The position numbers and the translations under genes were made by a program. Under the pieces are notes generated by a model. That model worked only from the letters and a program-made list of their open reading frames with translations, did no database searches and was not told the origin of the DNA. A stretch of 64,000 nucleotides of DNA from Fodinibius sp. Rm-B-1B1-1 (GTDB lineage: Bacteria > Bacteroidota > Rhodothermia > Balneolales > Balneolaceae), in the NCBI RefSeq assembly GCF_038594945.1, contig NZ_JBCFYD010000002.1, positions 1,488,001-1,552,000 on the forward strand, given 5' to 3'. Below are positions 36,304 through 46,519 of this stretch, piece by piece. Position 1 is the first letter of the stretch. Each line of letters opens with the position of its first letter.

Positions 36304-36380
36304 GAACGCAAATAACGCTGATATAGCTAATTCTCGCAGATATTTTATTTGCGAACATCCGCTTCATCAGCGCAATCCTG
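36304..36380. repeat. REP-like intergenic element
   Basis: Contains interleaved complementary arms: CGCAAAT (36307-36313) with ATTTGCG (36347-36353), and CGCTGAT (36316-36322) with ATCAGCG (36366-36372), plus CGCAGAT at 36335-36341. The pattern looks like dispersed intergenic repeats seen in many bacterial genomes. Only one copy was found by eye in this window. Confidence 0.45.
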
Positions 36381-36392
36381 TTCTATTGCATT

Positions 36393-37574
36393 TTAATTCA
36401 AGTTCTCAAAAATACCGGCTGCACCCATACCACCGCCCACACACATAGTTACCATACCGAACTGTTTGTCAAGACGCTTGAGATCGTATAAAATCTGCGT
36501 CGTGAGCTTTGCGCCAGTACAGCCAAGTGGATGCCCCATGGCAATAGCCCCACCGTTAATATTAACGATATCTTCGTCCAGACCTAACTCACGAATAACG
36601 GCCAATGATTGAGCGGCAAATGCTTCATTTAATTCAATCAAATCAATATCACCCAAATCAAATCCAGTTTGCTTTAGCACTTTCGGCACTGCTTCGACTG
36701 GCCCAATACCCATAATTTCGGGTGGCACCCCAGCTACTGAAAAACCGTGATATTTGGCAATGGGTTTCAGTCCAAGCTCTTCTGCTTTTTGGCGACTCAT
36801 TACCATAACGGCAGCAGCTGCATCATTCATTTGGGATGAATTTCCAGCTGTAACCGAGCCCCCTTGCTTGAAGGCAGGATTTAGCTTAGCCAGAATTTCC
36901 TCCGAAGTATCACTCCGCGGGCCTTCATCGGTATCAAATATAAATTCCGTTTCTTCTACTTCTCCATCGGCCGTAACCTTTTTCTCTTTTACCTCGATGG
37001 GTACAATCTGATCATCAAAATAGCCTTGATCCCACGCCTTCAGCGCACGTTGGTGACTGCGATAAGCAAAAGCATCCTGATCTTCACGACTGACATCATA
37101 TTTATCAGCCACATTCTCAGCCGTCAACCCCATATTGATATAAATTTCGGGATAATTATCTACCAAATCAGAATTTAATCGTGATACATATCCGCCCATG
37201 GGCACGAGCGACATCGACTCTACTCCACCGGCAATAATAACATCCGCCCCACCAACCATAATGCGTTCGGCGGCCTGGGCTATAGTTTGCAATCCCGAAG
37301 AACAGAATCGATTCATCGTAGCGGCTGGAACTGACGGTGGCAATCCTCCCAAAGCAGCAGCTTGACGTGCGATATTCAATCCCTGAGCCGCCTCGGGAAA
37401 GGCACATCCCAAAATCACATCATCTACCTGTTCGGGCTGCAAGTTCGGGGCTTGCTCTAATACATTTTTGATCACTTCTCCTCCCAATGTATCAGGCGGC
37501 GTAAATCGTAGTGATCCCTTATTTGCTTTTCCAGTTGGCGTTCGCGCAGCAGCAACAATTACGGCTTGTTTCAT
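36393..37574 (-). CDS. fadA: Acetyl-CoA C-acyltransferase (thiolase)
   Basis: Last step of beta-oxidation: thiolytic cleavage of 3-ketoacyl-CoA. At 393 aa it is normal for FadA-type thiolases. The acylated nucleophile is C91 (NRFCSSGLQ); the second histidine/cysteine pair is seen in [10 protein letters not shown] and [10 protein letters not shown]. Oriented with fadN and the acyl-CoA ligase on the minus strand, with about 100 bases between genes. It could also act biosynthetically, but context favours degradation. Confidence 0.94.
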   Translation of the reverse strand: MKQAVIVAAARTPTGKANKGSLRFTPPDTLGGEVIKNVLEQAPNLQPEQVDDVILGCAFPEAAQGLNIARQAAALGGLPPSVPAATMNRFCSSGLQTIAQAAERIMVGGADVIIAGGVESMSLVPMGGYVSRLNSDLVDNYPEIYINMGLTAENVADKYDVSREDQDAFAYRSHQRALKAWDQGYFDDQIVPIEVKEKKVTADGEVEETEFIFDTDEGPRSDTSEEILAKLNPAFKQGGSVTAGNSSQMNDAAAAVMVMSRQKAEELGLKPIAKYHGFSVAGVPPEIMGIGPVEAVPKVLKQTGFDLGDIDLIELNEAFAAQSLAVIRELGLDEDIVNINGGAIAMGHPLGCTGAKLTTQILYDLKRLDKQFGMVTMCVGGGMGAAGIFENLN

Positions 37575-37676
37575 GGCTTTTTTGTTTTAAACTATTAATT
37601 GAAAATTCCTTCTTGTAGTTAAGTCAAAGAATACAGAAACAATTTATTCTGTATTCTGATCCTGAAATTCTAAACG

Positions 37677-40049
37677 CTAATTCCTCAATGGTTTACCTTT
37701 CTTGAGCATGTGCTCAATCCGGGCTTGGGTTCGCTCATCCTCCAATAGTTCTAAAAAAGCCTCTCGTTCAAGTCGCAACAGATAATCCTCAGGCACTTCT
37801 TGTGGTTCGCTCAGATCACCACCGCTCATAATATAAGCCACTTTTTCAGCCACCACTTTATCATAGTCGGTGATAAAATTGGCCTCGTGCATAATATGCA
37901 GCATCATCTTAAGCGAACTTAATGCCTCGTTCCCAAGTACCTTTATCATAGGCTTTTCAGGCGGATAATAACCCGCATCGGCCATTCTCCGGACTTCCGC
38001 CTTGGCATTTGAAATCAGCAAGTCACGATTCATCACAACAGAATCGGAATCACGCAGATAGCCATATTTTCTGGCTTTGGGGGCTCCGTCAGATACTTTG
38101 GCCATGCCAATCGTTTTAAATTTCCCCTTAATATTCGGCATGGGATCAACCTGCTCATCATCTATCAGACCTTGCATGGTGCGTAGTAACATTTCTTTCG
38201 TTCCTCCTCCTGCTGGAAGCAACCCAACGCCCACTTCTACGAGTCCACAGTAAAGTTCATGGGCAGCCACTACCTTGTCAGCGTGAAGAAGAAATTCTAC
38301 TCCACCCCCAAGCGATCTACCAAAGGGAGCAACTACTACAGGAAACGGTTGATAACGCAATCCAACTGCCACATCCTGGAAATTCTTTGCTGCCTGTCTC
38401 ACCCGATCTTTCTCCCCTTTTTGCCAGGCCCCCATGGCTTCCATCAAATTCGCGCCGTAGGTAAAGTTGTCCCCATCATGACTAATAACCAGCCCATCAA
38501 ATTGTTCTTTTACCACATCACAAGCTTTCTGTAGCGACTGAACTAGCTCGAAGCCGAGCGTGTATTTTCGGGTACGGAATTCGAAAAGGGCAATACCATC
38601 CCCAAGATCGTACAACCCAGCGCTGTCATTGCCAAACACTTCTTTATTGTTAGATTTGAGATCCGTTACACGAATTGCTCCCTCTGCGGGCGGACTCAAA
38701 TTCTCAGCCTCTCCGGTTGCCAGATTGTAAACCGTACCTTCATCCTTGTTATAAAACTGCTCACGGCCGCTATCAAGCATATCCAACACATTCTGCGGGA
38801 CGTCCAAACCTTCACCCTGCATGCGCTCAACTGATTCGGAAACCCCTATAGCATCCCATCGTTCAAATGGTCCTAACTCCCAGTTGAAGCCCCACTTCAT
38901 TGCACGATCGATGGCTTCGACCGAATCCGTAATCTCGGGAACACGGTTGGCCGCATACAGTAGCAAATCACAATGAACTTCCCATAAAAACTGCCCCACT
39001 TCATCATCCTGATTTACCAAAAATTTCAGTCGTTCCTCAGATGATTCGAACTTTTTCTTGGCATCAGTTGCACTTTCAAATTCAGGATCTATTTGCGACT
39101 CGTATGCTCCCGTTTTGGGGTTAATTACTTTATACTCTTTGCCAGAATCCGTACGGACTTTCTTGTAAAAACCTTCGCCGGCTTTATTACCGTGCTTACC
39201 ATTTTCGACCATTTTCTCAAACGCTTCCGGCAGATTAAACACTTCGCGTCGCTCGTCATCGGGGATAACGGGATATAAATTTGTAGCTACATGGTGAATT
39301 ACATCCAAACCAGACATATCGGCTGTTCGAAAAGTAGCCGCTTTGGAATAGCCCGTGAGTGTGCCCAACAGATAATCAATCTCCTCGGCACGAAAATTCC
39401 CATTAAAAAAGTGGGGCATGATACTGGCCATTGAGAAAATACCAATGCGGTTGGCAATAAAGTTGGGCGTATCGTTGCACTGCACTACGCCCTTGCCCAG
39501 ATCGCGCTCACAGAAACGGCTCATATATTCCACGACCTCATCTGCAGTAGATTTCGTGGGAATAACTTCAAGCAGTTTCATATAACGCGGCGGATTGAAA
39601 AAGTGAGTCCCCAAGAAATGAGCTTTAAATTCATCCGAACAATCTTCGCTTATTTTGCCAATCGGTAAGCCCGAAGTATTGGAGCTCACAATCGTATTTT
39701 CCGTGCGGACCTCCTCAATTTTGGCCATCATATCTTTCTTGATGTCCATCTTTTCGATGATGGCCTCGCAAACCCAGTCTACCTCAGAAAGTACATCCAA
39801 ATCATCCGAAAAATTACCCGGCTGAATGCGATCAGCATATTCAGGCAACCCCAGGGGCGATGGATTCATTTTCTTGAGCTTGGCAATATTGTCGATCACA
39901 GTTTGATTGGGATTGTCGCTCTCTTCATCTTTGAGATCTAAAAGCCAAACTTGCATACCAGCGTTTACGCAATGCGCCGCAATTTGACTACCCATGGTTC
40001 CTGATCCAAGTACCGCTACTTTCTGAATATCATATTTGCTCGTAGACAT
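37677..40049 (-). CDS. fadN: 3-hydroxyacyl-CoA dehydrogenase/enoyl-CoA hydratase fusion (FadN type)
   Basis: 790-aa bifunctional beta-oxidation enzyme. The NAD-binding motif VLGSGTMGSQ is at residues 13-22, followed by the C-terminal dehydrogenase repeats; the crotonase domain lies toward the C-terminus, with GGGVEFLLH near residue 580 and GLVEVGVGLLPAGGG shortly after. This order, dehydrogenase first and hydratase second, is that of B. subtilis FadN and opposite to E. coli FadB. Its partner thiolase follows immediately. Confidence 0.93.
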   Translation of the reverse strand: MSTSKYDIQKVAVLGSGTMGSQIAAHCVNAGMQVWLLDLKDEESDNPNQTVIDNIAKLKKMNPSPLGLPEYADRIQPGNFSDDLDVLSEVDWVCEAIIEKMDIKKDMMAKIEEVRTENTIVSSNTSGLPIGKISEDCSDEFKAHFLGTHFFNPPRYMKLLEVIPTKSTADEVVEYMSRFCERDLGKGVVQCNDTPNFIANRIGIFSMASIMPHFFNGNFRAEEIDYLLGTLTGYSKAATFRTADMSGLDVIHHVATNLYPVIPDDERREVFNLPEAFEKMVENGKHGNKAGEGFYKKVRTDSGKEYKVINPKTGAYESQIDPEFESATDAKKKFESSEERLKFLVNQDDEVGQFLWEVHCDLLLYAANRVPEITDSVEAIDRAMKWGFNWELGPFERWDAIGVSESVERMQGEGLDVPQNVLDMLDSGREQFYNKDEGTVYNLATGEAENLSPPAEGAIRVTDLKSNNKEVFGNDSAGLYDLGDGIALFEFRTRKYTLGFELVQSLQKACDVVKEQFDGLVISHDGDNFTYGANLMEAMGAWQKGEKDRVRQAAKNFQDVAVGLRYQPFPVVVAPFGRSLGGGVEFLLHADKVVAAHELYCGLVEVGVGLLPAGGGTKEMLLRTMQGLIDDEQVDPMPNIKGKFKTIGMAKVSDGAPKARKYGYLRDSDSVVMNRDLLISNAKAEVRRMADAGYYPPEKPMIKVLGNEALSSLKMMLHIMHEANFITDYDKVVAEKVAYIMSGGDLSEPQEVPEDYLLRLEREAFLELLEDERTQARIEHMLKKGKPLRN

Positions 40050-40112
40050 AAATAATATCGTATAAAATTTTACATTAACTTTTGGAGCAGAGTTGCTACA
40101 TCAAAAGGAAAA

Positions 40113-41921
40113 TTACTTTTCAGCTGCCGATTTCTCCTCTACATCAGCATACATCGATTCGATCTCATCTTCATAACGTTCTTTCACAACTGGGCGTTTA
40201 ACTTTCAGCGTAGGTGTAAGCTCACCAGAATCAATAGAAAATGGTGTTTCAAGAAGTACAAACTTTTTGACGGTCTCCCACGGCGAAAGCTCATTATTCA
40301 CTTTGTTAACCTCACGCTGAATAAGCTTACGGACCTCTGGATCTTCATTGGCAGGATCAGAAATTGATCTTCCCTGTCCTTTTAGTCGTTTTTTGACGTT
40401 TCCATAATCAGGAACAATGAGAGCAGAACAAAATTTTCGCTGATAGCCAATCACCATTGCCTGATCAATAAAACCGCTTTCACTGAGCAAGTTTTCAATC
40501 GTTTGAGGTGCCACATATTTTCCGGTTGACAATTTAAAAACTGACTTTTTACGATCCGTAATAAACAAATAATTGTCTTCCAGCTTGCCCACATCACCAG
40601 TCATAAACCAGCCATCATCGGTAAAGACCTCATTGGTTTTTTCGGGGTTATTATAGTATCCCTTCATCACATTTGGACCTTTGGCCAGGATTTCGCCGTC
40701 ATCCGCAATTTTAATATCTACATTAGATAATGGCGTTCCCGAACTGCCTATGCGCATGTGGTCTTCATCATGAACTGACAACACCGGTGATGTTTCCGTA
40801 AGTCCATAGCCCTGCATACAGACAAAGCCAAGCGCATTCATAAATCGGAATAAGTTATTCGACAGGGCTGCACCGCCGCTCACCATGCCAAGGAGATTTT
40901 CACCAAATAACTCTCGTATTTTCGAATAAACCAACTTATCTGCAATTTTGTGCTTGATGGCATCAAGTCCACTGGGCGGGTTTTCGGGGTCGTACTCTTC
41001 GGCCCGGTTAATAGCCCAATAGTAGAGCTGCTTTTTGAGTCCGCTCATCTCCTGCCCCTTTACCTTAACTCCCGTATGAATTTTCTCCAACAATCTCGGT
41101 ACCGTTGCAAAATAATAGGGTTGAACATGTGCAAAGTCGTCGCGTATCTCATCCACATCCTCAATGTAGTAAATAGGATATCCCATTCTCAGATACATAT
41201 AAGTGATCATCCGCTCAAAAACATGCGAGAGTGGCAAGTACGAAAGCATACGCTCACCTTCACCTACTTCCTCATTAAAAGGAACACGCTCCAGCGAAGC
41301 CAACAAATTCGAAGCAATATTGTTGTGCGTCAACATCACTCCTTTGGGATCGCCGGTCGTGCCGGAAGTGTAAATTAACGACGCCAAGTCATCAGGATCC
41401 ACCTGTGAGCACAATTCTTCAAATAATCCTGGATTTTCTTCGTGCTTTTTGGCCCCCATCTCCAGGATATCATCAAAATCTTTCAGTTTATCATGCTTTG
41501 ATCCAAAAATTGAAATAATAGCCTTTACATTTTCAATTCCTTTCACAATCGGCTTGGTATCTGCAAATAGGTCATCATTCGAAACAATATGAACCTTTGC
41601 ATCTGAATTTTTGAGAATATACTTAATCTGTTCGCCAGGTTGTGTGGTATAAATAGGCACATTAACCGCTCCGAGAGAAAGGATAGCCTGATCGCAAATA
41701 ACCCATTCAGCACTGTTTTCAGAATGCAAACTCACTTTATCGCCAGCCCGTACTCCAAGCTCGTATAATCCCAGCGCTAACTTCCGAACCTTTTCTTGGA
41801 ACTCCTCTTTCGAAGTATCCACCCATTCCCCATTGCGTTTGGTGGATATAAAAACTTCTTTATCATGCTTTTTTATACCCTTTTCAATTTCAGTAATGAT
41901 GGTAGTTGGATCGTAAGCCAT
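40113..41921 (-). CDS. fadD: Long-chain acyl-CoA synthetase (AMP-forming)
   Basis: Activates fatty acids to acyl-CoA. At 602 aa it belongs to the eukaryotic-like long-chain branch. The P-loop YTSGTTGDPKG lies at about residues 184-194, with GYGLTETSPV and GWFMTGDVGKLED in the adenylate-binding region and the catalytic lysine segment in the C-terminal domain. First gene of the beta-oxidation operon; divergent from the hotdog thioesterase at 42064, with a 142-base intergenic region that may carry both promoters. Confidence 0.92.
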   Translation of the reverse strand: MAYDPTTIITEIEKGIKKHDKEVFISTKRNGEWVDTSKEEFQEKVRKLALGLYELGVRAGDKVSLHSENSAEWVICDQAILSLGAVNVPIYTTQPGEQIKYILKNSDAKVHIVSNDDLFADTKPIVKGIENVKAIISIFGSKHDKLKDFDDILEMGAKKHEENPGLFEELCSQVDPDDLASLIYTSGTTGDPKGVMLTHNNIASNLLASLERVPFNEEVGEGERMLSYLPLSHVFERMITYMYLRMGYPIYYIEDVDEIRDDFAHVQPYYFATVPRLLEKIHTGVKVKGQEMSGLKKQLYYWAINRAEEYDPENPPSGLDAIKHKIADKLVYSKIRELFGENLLGMVSGGAALSNNLFRFMNALGFVCMQGYGLTETSPVLSVHDEDHMRIGSSGTPLSNVDIKIADDGEILAKGPNVMKGYYNNPEKTNEVFTDDGWFMTGDVGKLEDNYLFITDRKKSVFKLSTGKYVAPQTIENLLSESGFIDQAMVIGYQRKFCSALIVPDYGNVKKRLKGQGRSISDPANEDPEVRKLIQREVNKVNNELSPWETVKKFVLLETPFSIDSGELTPTLKVKRPVVKERYEDEIESMYADVEEKSAAEK

Positions 41922-42063
41922 AACAGTACGCTATTTAATTGTCGATGACGTTTGTTACCAATAATTTAAACGATTGTAGATGATTTAAAAGTCTATTTAA
42001 ATTTTTTCTTTGTCTTTTATAATTATCTTAAGTATCCACTAATCTATTGTAACAGAATCATTT

Positions 42064-42492
42064 ATGTATATCCAACCGAATATCGAAAATCGCGTTGAAA
42101 AATTTCTTTCTATCACAGAAAAAAACATGGGAGGTGCCCTTGGCATTTCGTTTACTTCTTTCAAATCGGATGAAGTAACGGCAACCATGCCGGTTGATGA
42201 AAATACCATTCAACCTTTCGGATTGCTTCACGGCGGCGCTTCTGTTGCTCTGGCCGAAACGCTGGCATCTATCGGAGCTTGGTTAAATATCGAAGAAGAG
42301 GGTAAAACGGCGGTAGGCGTGGAAATTAATGCTAACCATGTACGCTCGGCCCAAAAAGGAGAAACCGTTCGTGGCGTTTCCAAACCCATCCACACCGGAC
42401 GTCAAACCCAAGTTTGGGAAACAAAAATTTTTAATGAGGATGAAAAATTGGTGTGCATATCGCGCTGTACGTTGGCAGTGGTAGATATTTAG
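42064..42492 (+). CDS. Hotdog-fold acyl-CoA thioesterase (PaaI/EntH-like)
   Basis: 142-aa thioesterase of the PaaI-like hotdog family. The N-terminal strand carries the Asp/Asn region, and FGLLHGGASVALAETLAS is the family signature with the catalytic glutamate on the central helix. Related enzymes hydrolyse DHNA-CoA in menaquinone synthesis, aryl-CoAs or enterobactin intermediates. Being divergent from fadD, it may instead trim acyl-CoA. Substrate unresolved. Confidence 0.88.
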   Translation: MYIQPNIENRVEKFLSITEKNMGGALGISFTSFKSDEVTATMPVDENTIQPFGLLHGGASVALAETLASIGAWLNIEEEGKTAVGVEINANHVRSAQKGETVRGVSKPIHTGRQTQVWETKIFNEDEKLVCISRCTLAVVDI

Positions 42493-42643
42493 ATATGAGT
42501 ATTGGGAGGTGAGACTACACATTACAAAGCATTTTTTTCTGTAAGGAATCCCTATCTACCTGATCTTACTTTTAGCATAGATAAGTTAAAAAAGAAATAG
42601 TGCAGTAAGTCTCAATACTTTCTACTTTTGACTTAATACTAAA

Positions 42644-43360
42644 TCACTCATAAAGCTGCTGCAACAATTTCCGCTTGGTAACAGGAAAAATCGTCTCCCG
42701 AAAGGGAAAATCCAGATCAGTGTTAAAAGCAAAAGTTGCCGGATTAGGCAATTCTTTGTTTTCATCAATCAGATCCAGTTTGATAGCATTCGGTGATCGA
42801 TGTGCGCTTCCCTGTTCAAGCCCTTTCAAAAAAGCCGTTTTTAGCGACCTGTACTTATCCTGCGCACTTTCAAAAACGGTGAGTTCATACTGAAAAAGCA
42901 ATAATTTCGACTCTTCATTATCAGGCACAAAAAAGTAGCCCTCATCTGTATAATTAGGAATAATGCCCACCTCTTCGAGCTTTATCTCGTCGTTGACAAA
43001 CTCATAAATCGTCTTCCCTTCCTCAATTTTTGCCTTGAGATGTGGCAACGCCCACTCAATAAGATCTTCTACCTGGGAGAGATCTGACCCATCCACAAAA
43101 ACAACTTCGTGTTCGATAACTTCATTAACAAAATCGATTTTTTTGATGCGCTTTGGAAATTCATTGCGCAAATCGCGCAGACGATTTAGGATATCATCAA
43201 GAGTGTTATAGAGTTCCACAAGATGACTTAGATGCGGATAAATCTTATTCATTTGAAAGTCATTCGAAACAGATTTAAGTCCCGCCAAAATTTTATACTG
43301 CTGGGATTCAAAATCCGATTGTACTCGTGTAAACAGATCGATATTGAGCGAATATGCCAT
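42644..43360 (-). CDS. Uncharacterised cytoplasmic protein
   Basis: 238 aa, no signal peptide or membrane helix. I do not recognise the family. The N-terminal half is helical with coiled-coil tendency (NDFQMNKIYPHLSHLVELYN to LRDLRNEF), the middle has an acidic segment and the C-terminus ends with a basic KRKLLQQLYE. The start at 43360 follows a strong Shine-Dalgarno AAGGAGG at eight bases, better than any upstream option, although the frame stays open to 43435. Stand-alone gene. Confidence 0.65.
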   Translation of the reverse strand: MAYSLNIDLFTRVQSDFESQQYKILAGLKSVSNDFQMNKIYPHLSHLVELYNTLDDILNRLRDLRNEFPKRIKKIDFVNEVIEHEVVFVDGSDLSQVEDLIEWALPHLKAKIEEGKTIYEFVNDEIKLEEVGIIPNYTDEGYFFVPDNEESKLLLFQYELTVFESAQDKYRSLKTAFLKGLEQGSAHRSPNAIKLDLIDENKELPNPATFAFNTDLDFPFRETIFPVTKRKLLQQLYE

Positions 43361-43519
43361 AGTGACCTCCTTCTTTTGTACCGTACGATAGATGATCCTT
43401 TTTTCAACCTTAATTAATAACGAAGAGAGGGGCAAGTTTTATTGTTTGGCTATGGTATGAAGGTCGGAACCGAGAGCATGGTGTTTGAGGCAGAAAGTAA
43501 AAATAAGCAAAACTTACCG

Positions 43520-43816
43520 CTACTTTTTAAATAATGACTTCTCAAAATTAGTGATCATTTTACTGAGGATCTCAATTTCATCAAGTTTAACCTTTAATAT
43601 TTTTGAAGACATATGGTCTCGCTTTTCATAAGAATTAAAATGTTTGCTGTTTCAAAGCAGGATTTTCTTGAATAAGAAGCGGGCCAAATCTTTCTTTGAA
43701 TTCGAACCTACTCCTTCTGAGATATTATTCTTGATACTCATAACAGCACCCCGTAACTGCTCAGCAAATCTAAACTTTTTATCATCTTCCAAGGTATCCG
43801 ATAAATCGAAATTGAC
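43520..43816 (-). pseudogene. Decayed four-helix-bundle (S23/IVP-like) gene
   Basis: Minus-strand frames show two pieces of one protein. The first (from 43816 to a stop at 43652) encodes FAEQLRGAVMSIKNNISEG followed by a serine- and lysine-rich helix, the hallmark of 23S-rRNA-intervening-sequence/four-helix-bundle proteins. A second frame down to the stop at 43520 has IEILSKMITNFEKSL, the usual C-terminal helix. The N-terminal helix and the middle are lost, and the halves are out of frame. The plus-strand frame across this region is therefore a shadow. Confidence 0.65.
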
Positions 43817-43920
43817 TCATAGTTTTTCTCTCCTGATGTTAATATGAATTAATAGTTCAAAAATAGCCTCCTATCCACCTCTCCCAAAAATCCATACCCC
43901 ATGCTCCGAATCTCATGTCA

Positions 43921-45576
43921 TCATTCCTCCCGAAACTGCACATCCTTCCAATCCTCAAAATGATGAACCACTTTTCTACGCTGGTACTTTCCCGTTGAGG
44001 TCACCGGTATTTGATTCCCAAAAACAACCACTTTGGGAGACTTTGAAAATGGCAAGTGCTCTCGACAAAATTCCAAAATGGCTTCTTCATCCTCTTCAAC
44101 ACCCTCTTTAAGCTGGACATAAGCTCCCACTTCTTCTCCATACCAATCGTTTTCAAATCCCACGGCAATACCGGCCTTGACGCCTGGTGCTTTATTTATC
44201 ACCTCATCAATTTCAAGCGGCGCAAGATTCACACCACCTCGGATGATGAGTTCTTTCAACCGACCGGTAATAAAAAAGTATGATCGTCCTTGCTCATCAT
44301 CCACATAAAATCCCTCATCACCACTACGAAACCAGCCGTTTTTAAATGTCTTTTCATTGGCTTCCTGATTGTTATAGTACTCCAACATCACATTCACGCC
44401 ACGGATCACAATTTCACCACGCTCCTGCTCCTGTAGCGCATTACCATCCTCATCGTGGATCGCCATTTCATTCGCTGGAATAGGTACACCAATACTCGGA
44501 TACCCGTAGTCAGCTATCCATTTTTTGTGTTCTTCCCGATCCAAATAAATAGGTAAAAAACAAGAGTAACAGGTCGTCTCAGAAAGTCCGTAGCCGTGCA
44601 TAATGGGGATATCAAATCGATCTTCAAAGGTTTTAGCTACTTTGACAGTCAGTGGCCCCGCACCACATATCACATGTTGTAACGACGAGGTATTGGGGCT
44701 ATCCCTATCCACATAATAATTATTGAGATACTGTAGCAATGTAGGCACCATGCTTACGATATGAACACCTTCCTCTTTGATAAGAGGAAAAAATCGACTG
44801 GTTCTAAATTTTTGATTAAGCACCGTTGAACTACCAACGAAAAAGGGTGTAATAAGCGTAACCACCGTACCATTTACATGATGGATCGGCAACACGCACA
44901 TCATACGTGTTTGGGCATCTATCTGGTGCCAGTTGGCAATACTGCGGGCGTCTTCAAGCAGATTACGTTGACTTAAAACAACCCCTTTAGGTGCGCCTGT
45001 GGTTCCAGATGTAAACACAATCAGGGCTTCGGATTCAGCCAGGGAATCTTTTGGCAGCTCTAAGTCACCTTTCTGAGAAGTAAAGTTTTCGATCTCTCCT
45101 TCACAAACAATCCACTCTACATTTTTCAAGTATTCATATTGTTCCAGGATGCCTCGAAATCGCTCACGATATTCCGTGCGTACAAATGCCAGCTCTACTT
45201 CTCCATTTTCCAGGATATAGGCAATGCGCTCATCATCTTCCCCCAAATTTATAGGCACTACCACTAATCCCAATAACCAAGCGGCAAAATATTGGACCAC
45301 TGTGTGCCAGTGATTATGAGCAATAGTCGCTACACGATCCCCTCGACTTAATCCACGATTTTGTAAAAAACGAGCACAGTCAAGCACCTGCTGGTAAAAT
45401 TCTGCATAGGTAACTTCAATACGGTTATCATTTTCATCAATATAGATCAGATACTCTGTCTTTTTCTCCGAACGAGCCCCTAACAAGCCAGAAATATCTT
45501 GAAATGGCAAGGTCGGTAATTCTCCTGATATATTTCGTGCGTGATCTATTTTTTTCTGAAGCTCTTTAAAATCCAT
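43921..45576 (-). CDS. AMP-dependent acyl-CoA synthetase/ligase
   Basis: 551 aa from the ATG at 45576 (an upstream Met at 45612 adds 12 residues). The ATP motif FTSGTTGAPKGVV, the GYGLSETTCYS motif, GWFRSGDEG and the C-terminal GKYQRRK with the catalytic Lys are all visible. It is nearer to medium/long-chain fatty-acid ligases than to the fadD-like gene at 40113, so it may serve another acid, possibly fatty or aromatic. Divergent from pcm. Confidence 0.85.
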   Translation of the reverse strand: MDFKELQKKIDHARNISGELPTLPFQDISGLLGARSEKKTEYLIYIDENDNRIEVTYAEFYQQVLDCARFLQNRGLSRGDRVATIAHNHWHTVVQYFAAWLLGLVVVPINLGEDDERIAYILENGEVELAFVRTEYRERFRGILEQYEYLKNVEWIVCEGEIENFTSQKGDLELPKDSLAESEALIVFTSGTTGAPKGVVLSQRNLLEDARSIANWHQIDAQTRMMCVLPIHHVNGTVVTLITPFFVGSSTVLNQKFRTSRFFPLIKEEGVHIVSMVPTLLQYLNNYYVDRDSPNTSSLQHVICGAGPLTVKVAKTFEDRFDIPIMHGYGLSETTCYSCFLPIYLDREEHKKWIADYGYPSIGVPIPANEMAIHDEDGNALQEQERGEIVIRGVNVMLEYYNNQEANEKTFKNGWFRSGDEGFYVDDEQGRSYFFITGRLKELIIRGGVNLAPLEIDEVINKAPGVKAGIAVGFENDWYGEEVGAYVQLKEGVEEDEEAILEFCREHLPFSKSPKVVVFGNQIPVTSTGKYQRRKVVHHFEDWKDVQFREE

Positions 45577-45715
45577 AACTACTGTTTTTATTCCCCGTTG
45601 ATCTGTGCTCAATTTTAGGTTTTGGCGGGCGGAAAGGCAAACCTATAACCACATTTTGAACGAACTTTTGCCCGCAGTATGTTTAAAAAAGTTATATACG
45701 ATCTAAGATGGAGCT

Positions 45716-46519
45716 ATGAAAAAGCTTAATTATCTTCTCGTTTTGCTTATTACTGGGGCGGGACTTTGGCTCACACTCGACAAACCAGCCCCTCTTCCAC
45801 CAGATCAACTAACACCCCCATCTTCTGTAGACACTGTTTTGACTGACACCCTCCATTGGAATCACCCGCGCTTTGATCAGCGCAAAGAGGAGCGACACCA
45901 AATGGTAGAAGATGATATTATCAGCAGAGGGATTACAGACTCATCTATTATTGCAGCGATGAAACACGTCCCACGCCATTTTTTTGTCCCAAAAAATCAC
46001 CAAAATTTAGCCTATTCCGACCGACCATTGCCAATTGGACATGATCAAACAATATCTCAACCCTATATTGTTGCCTATATGACCAAATCGCTTGAGGTTG
46101 AACCTGGAGAAAAGGTGCTCGAAATTGGTACGGGCAGCGGCTACCAGGCTGCCGTGTTATCCGAATTAACCCCACATGTTTACACTATTGAAATTGTAAA
46201 GCCACTGGGCGATCAAGCTATTCGTCGATTTAAGATACTCGGCTATCACACCATCCAAACAAAAATTGGCAATGGCTATACAGGATGGCCTAAGTATGCC
46301 CCTTTTGACAAGATCATACTAACTGCCGCTCCTCAAGAGATTCCCCAACCATTAATAGATCAACTGGCACCTGGTGGTATTATGATTGCCCCCATCGGTA
46401 GTGTGGACAGCAATCAAATTCTAACCAAAATCACCAAAGATGAAAAGGGTAACCTGTCGCGACAAAAAATGCTGCCCGTTCGTTTTGTGCCGATGACGGG
46501 GAAATCCCAAAAGCAATAA
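45716..46519 (+). CDS. pcm: Protein-L-isoaspartate O-methyltransferase, exported or membrane-anchored
   Basis: Methylates isoaspartyl residues in damaged proteins. The catalytic domain has DRPLPIGHDQTISQPYIVAYMT and the SAM motif LEIGTGSGYQAAVLSEL, and fits the usual ~210-residue enzyme. It is preceded by a 25-residue N-terminal hydrophobic segment and a Pro/Thr-rich linker, so the enzyme is predicted to act in the periplasm. Most PIMTs are cytosolic; exported forms are known in some Bacteroidota, but no SAM source in the periplasm is known to me. Confidence 0.9.
   Translation: MKKLNYLLVLLITGAGLWLTLDKPAPLPPDQLTPPSSVDTVLTDTLHWNHPRFDQRKEERHQMVEDDIISRGITDSSIIAAMKHVPRHFFVPKNHQNLAYSDRPLPIGHDQTISQPYIVAYMTKSLEVEPGEKVLEIGTGSGYQAAVLSELTPHVYTIEIVKPLGDQAIRRFKILGYHTIQTKIGNGYTGWPKYAPFDKIILTAAPQEIPQPLIDQLAPGGIMIAPIGSVDSNQILTKITKDEKGNLSRQKMLPVRFVPMTGKSQKQ

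Noticed and set aside
43644-43847. A 67-codon plus-strand frame
   Set aside because: It is antisense to the decayed four-helix-bundle gene and has no match of its own.
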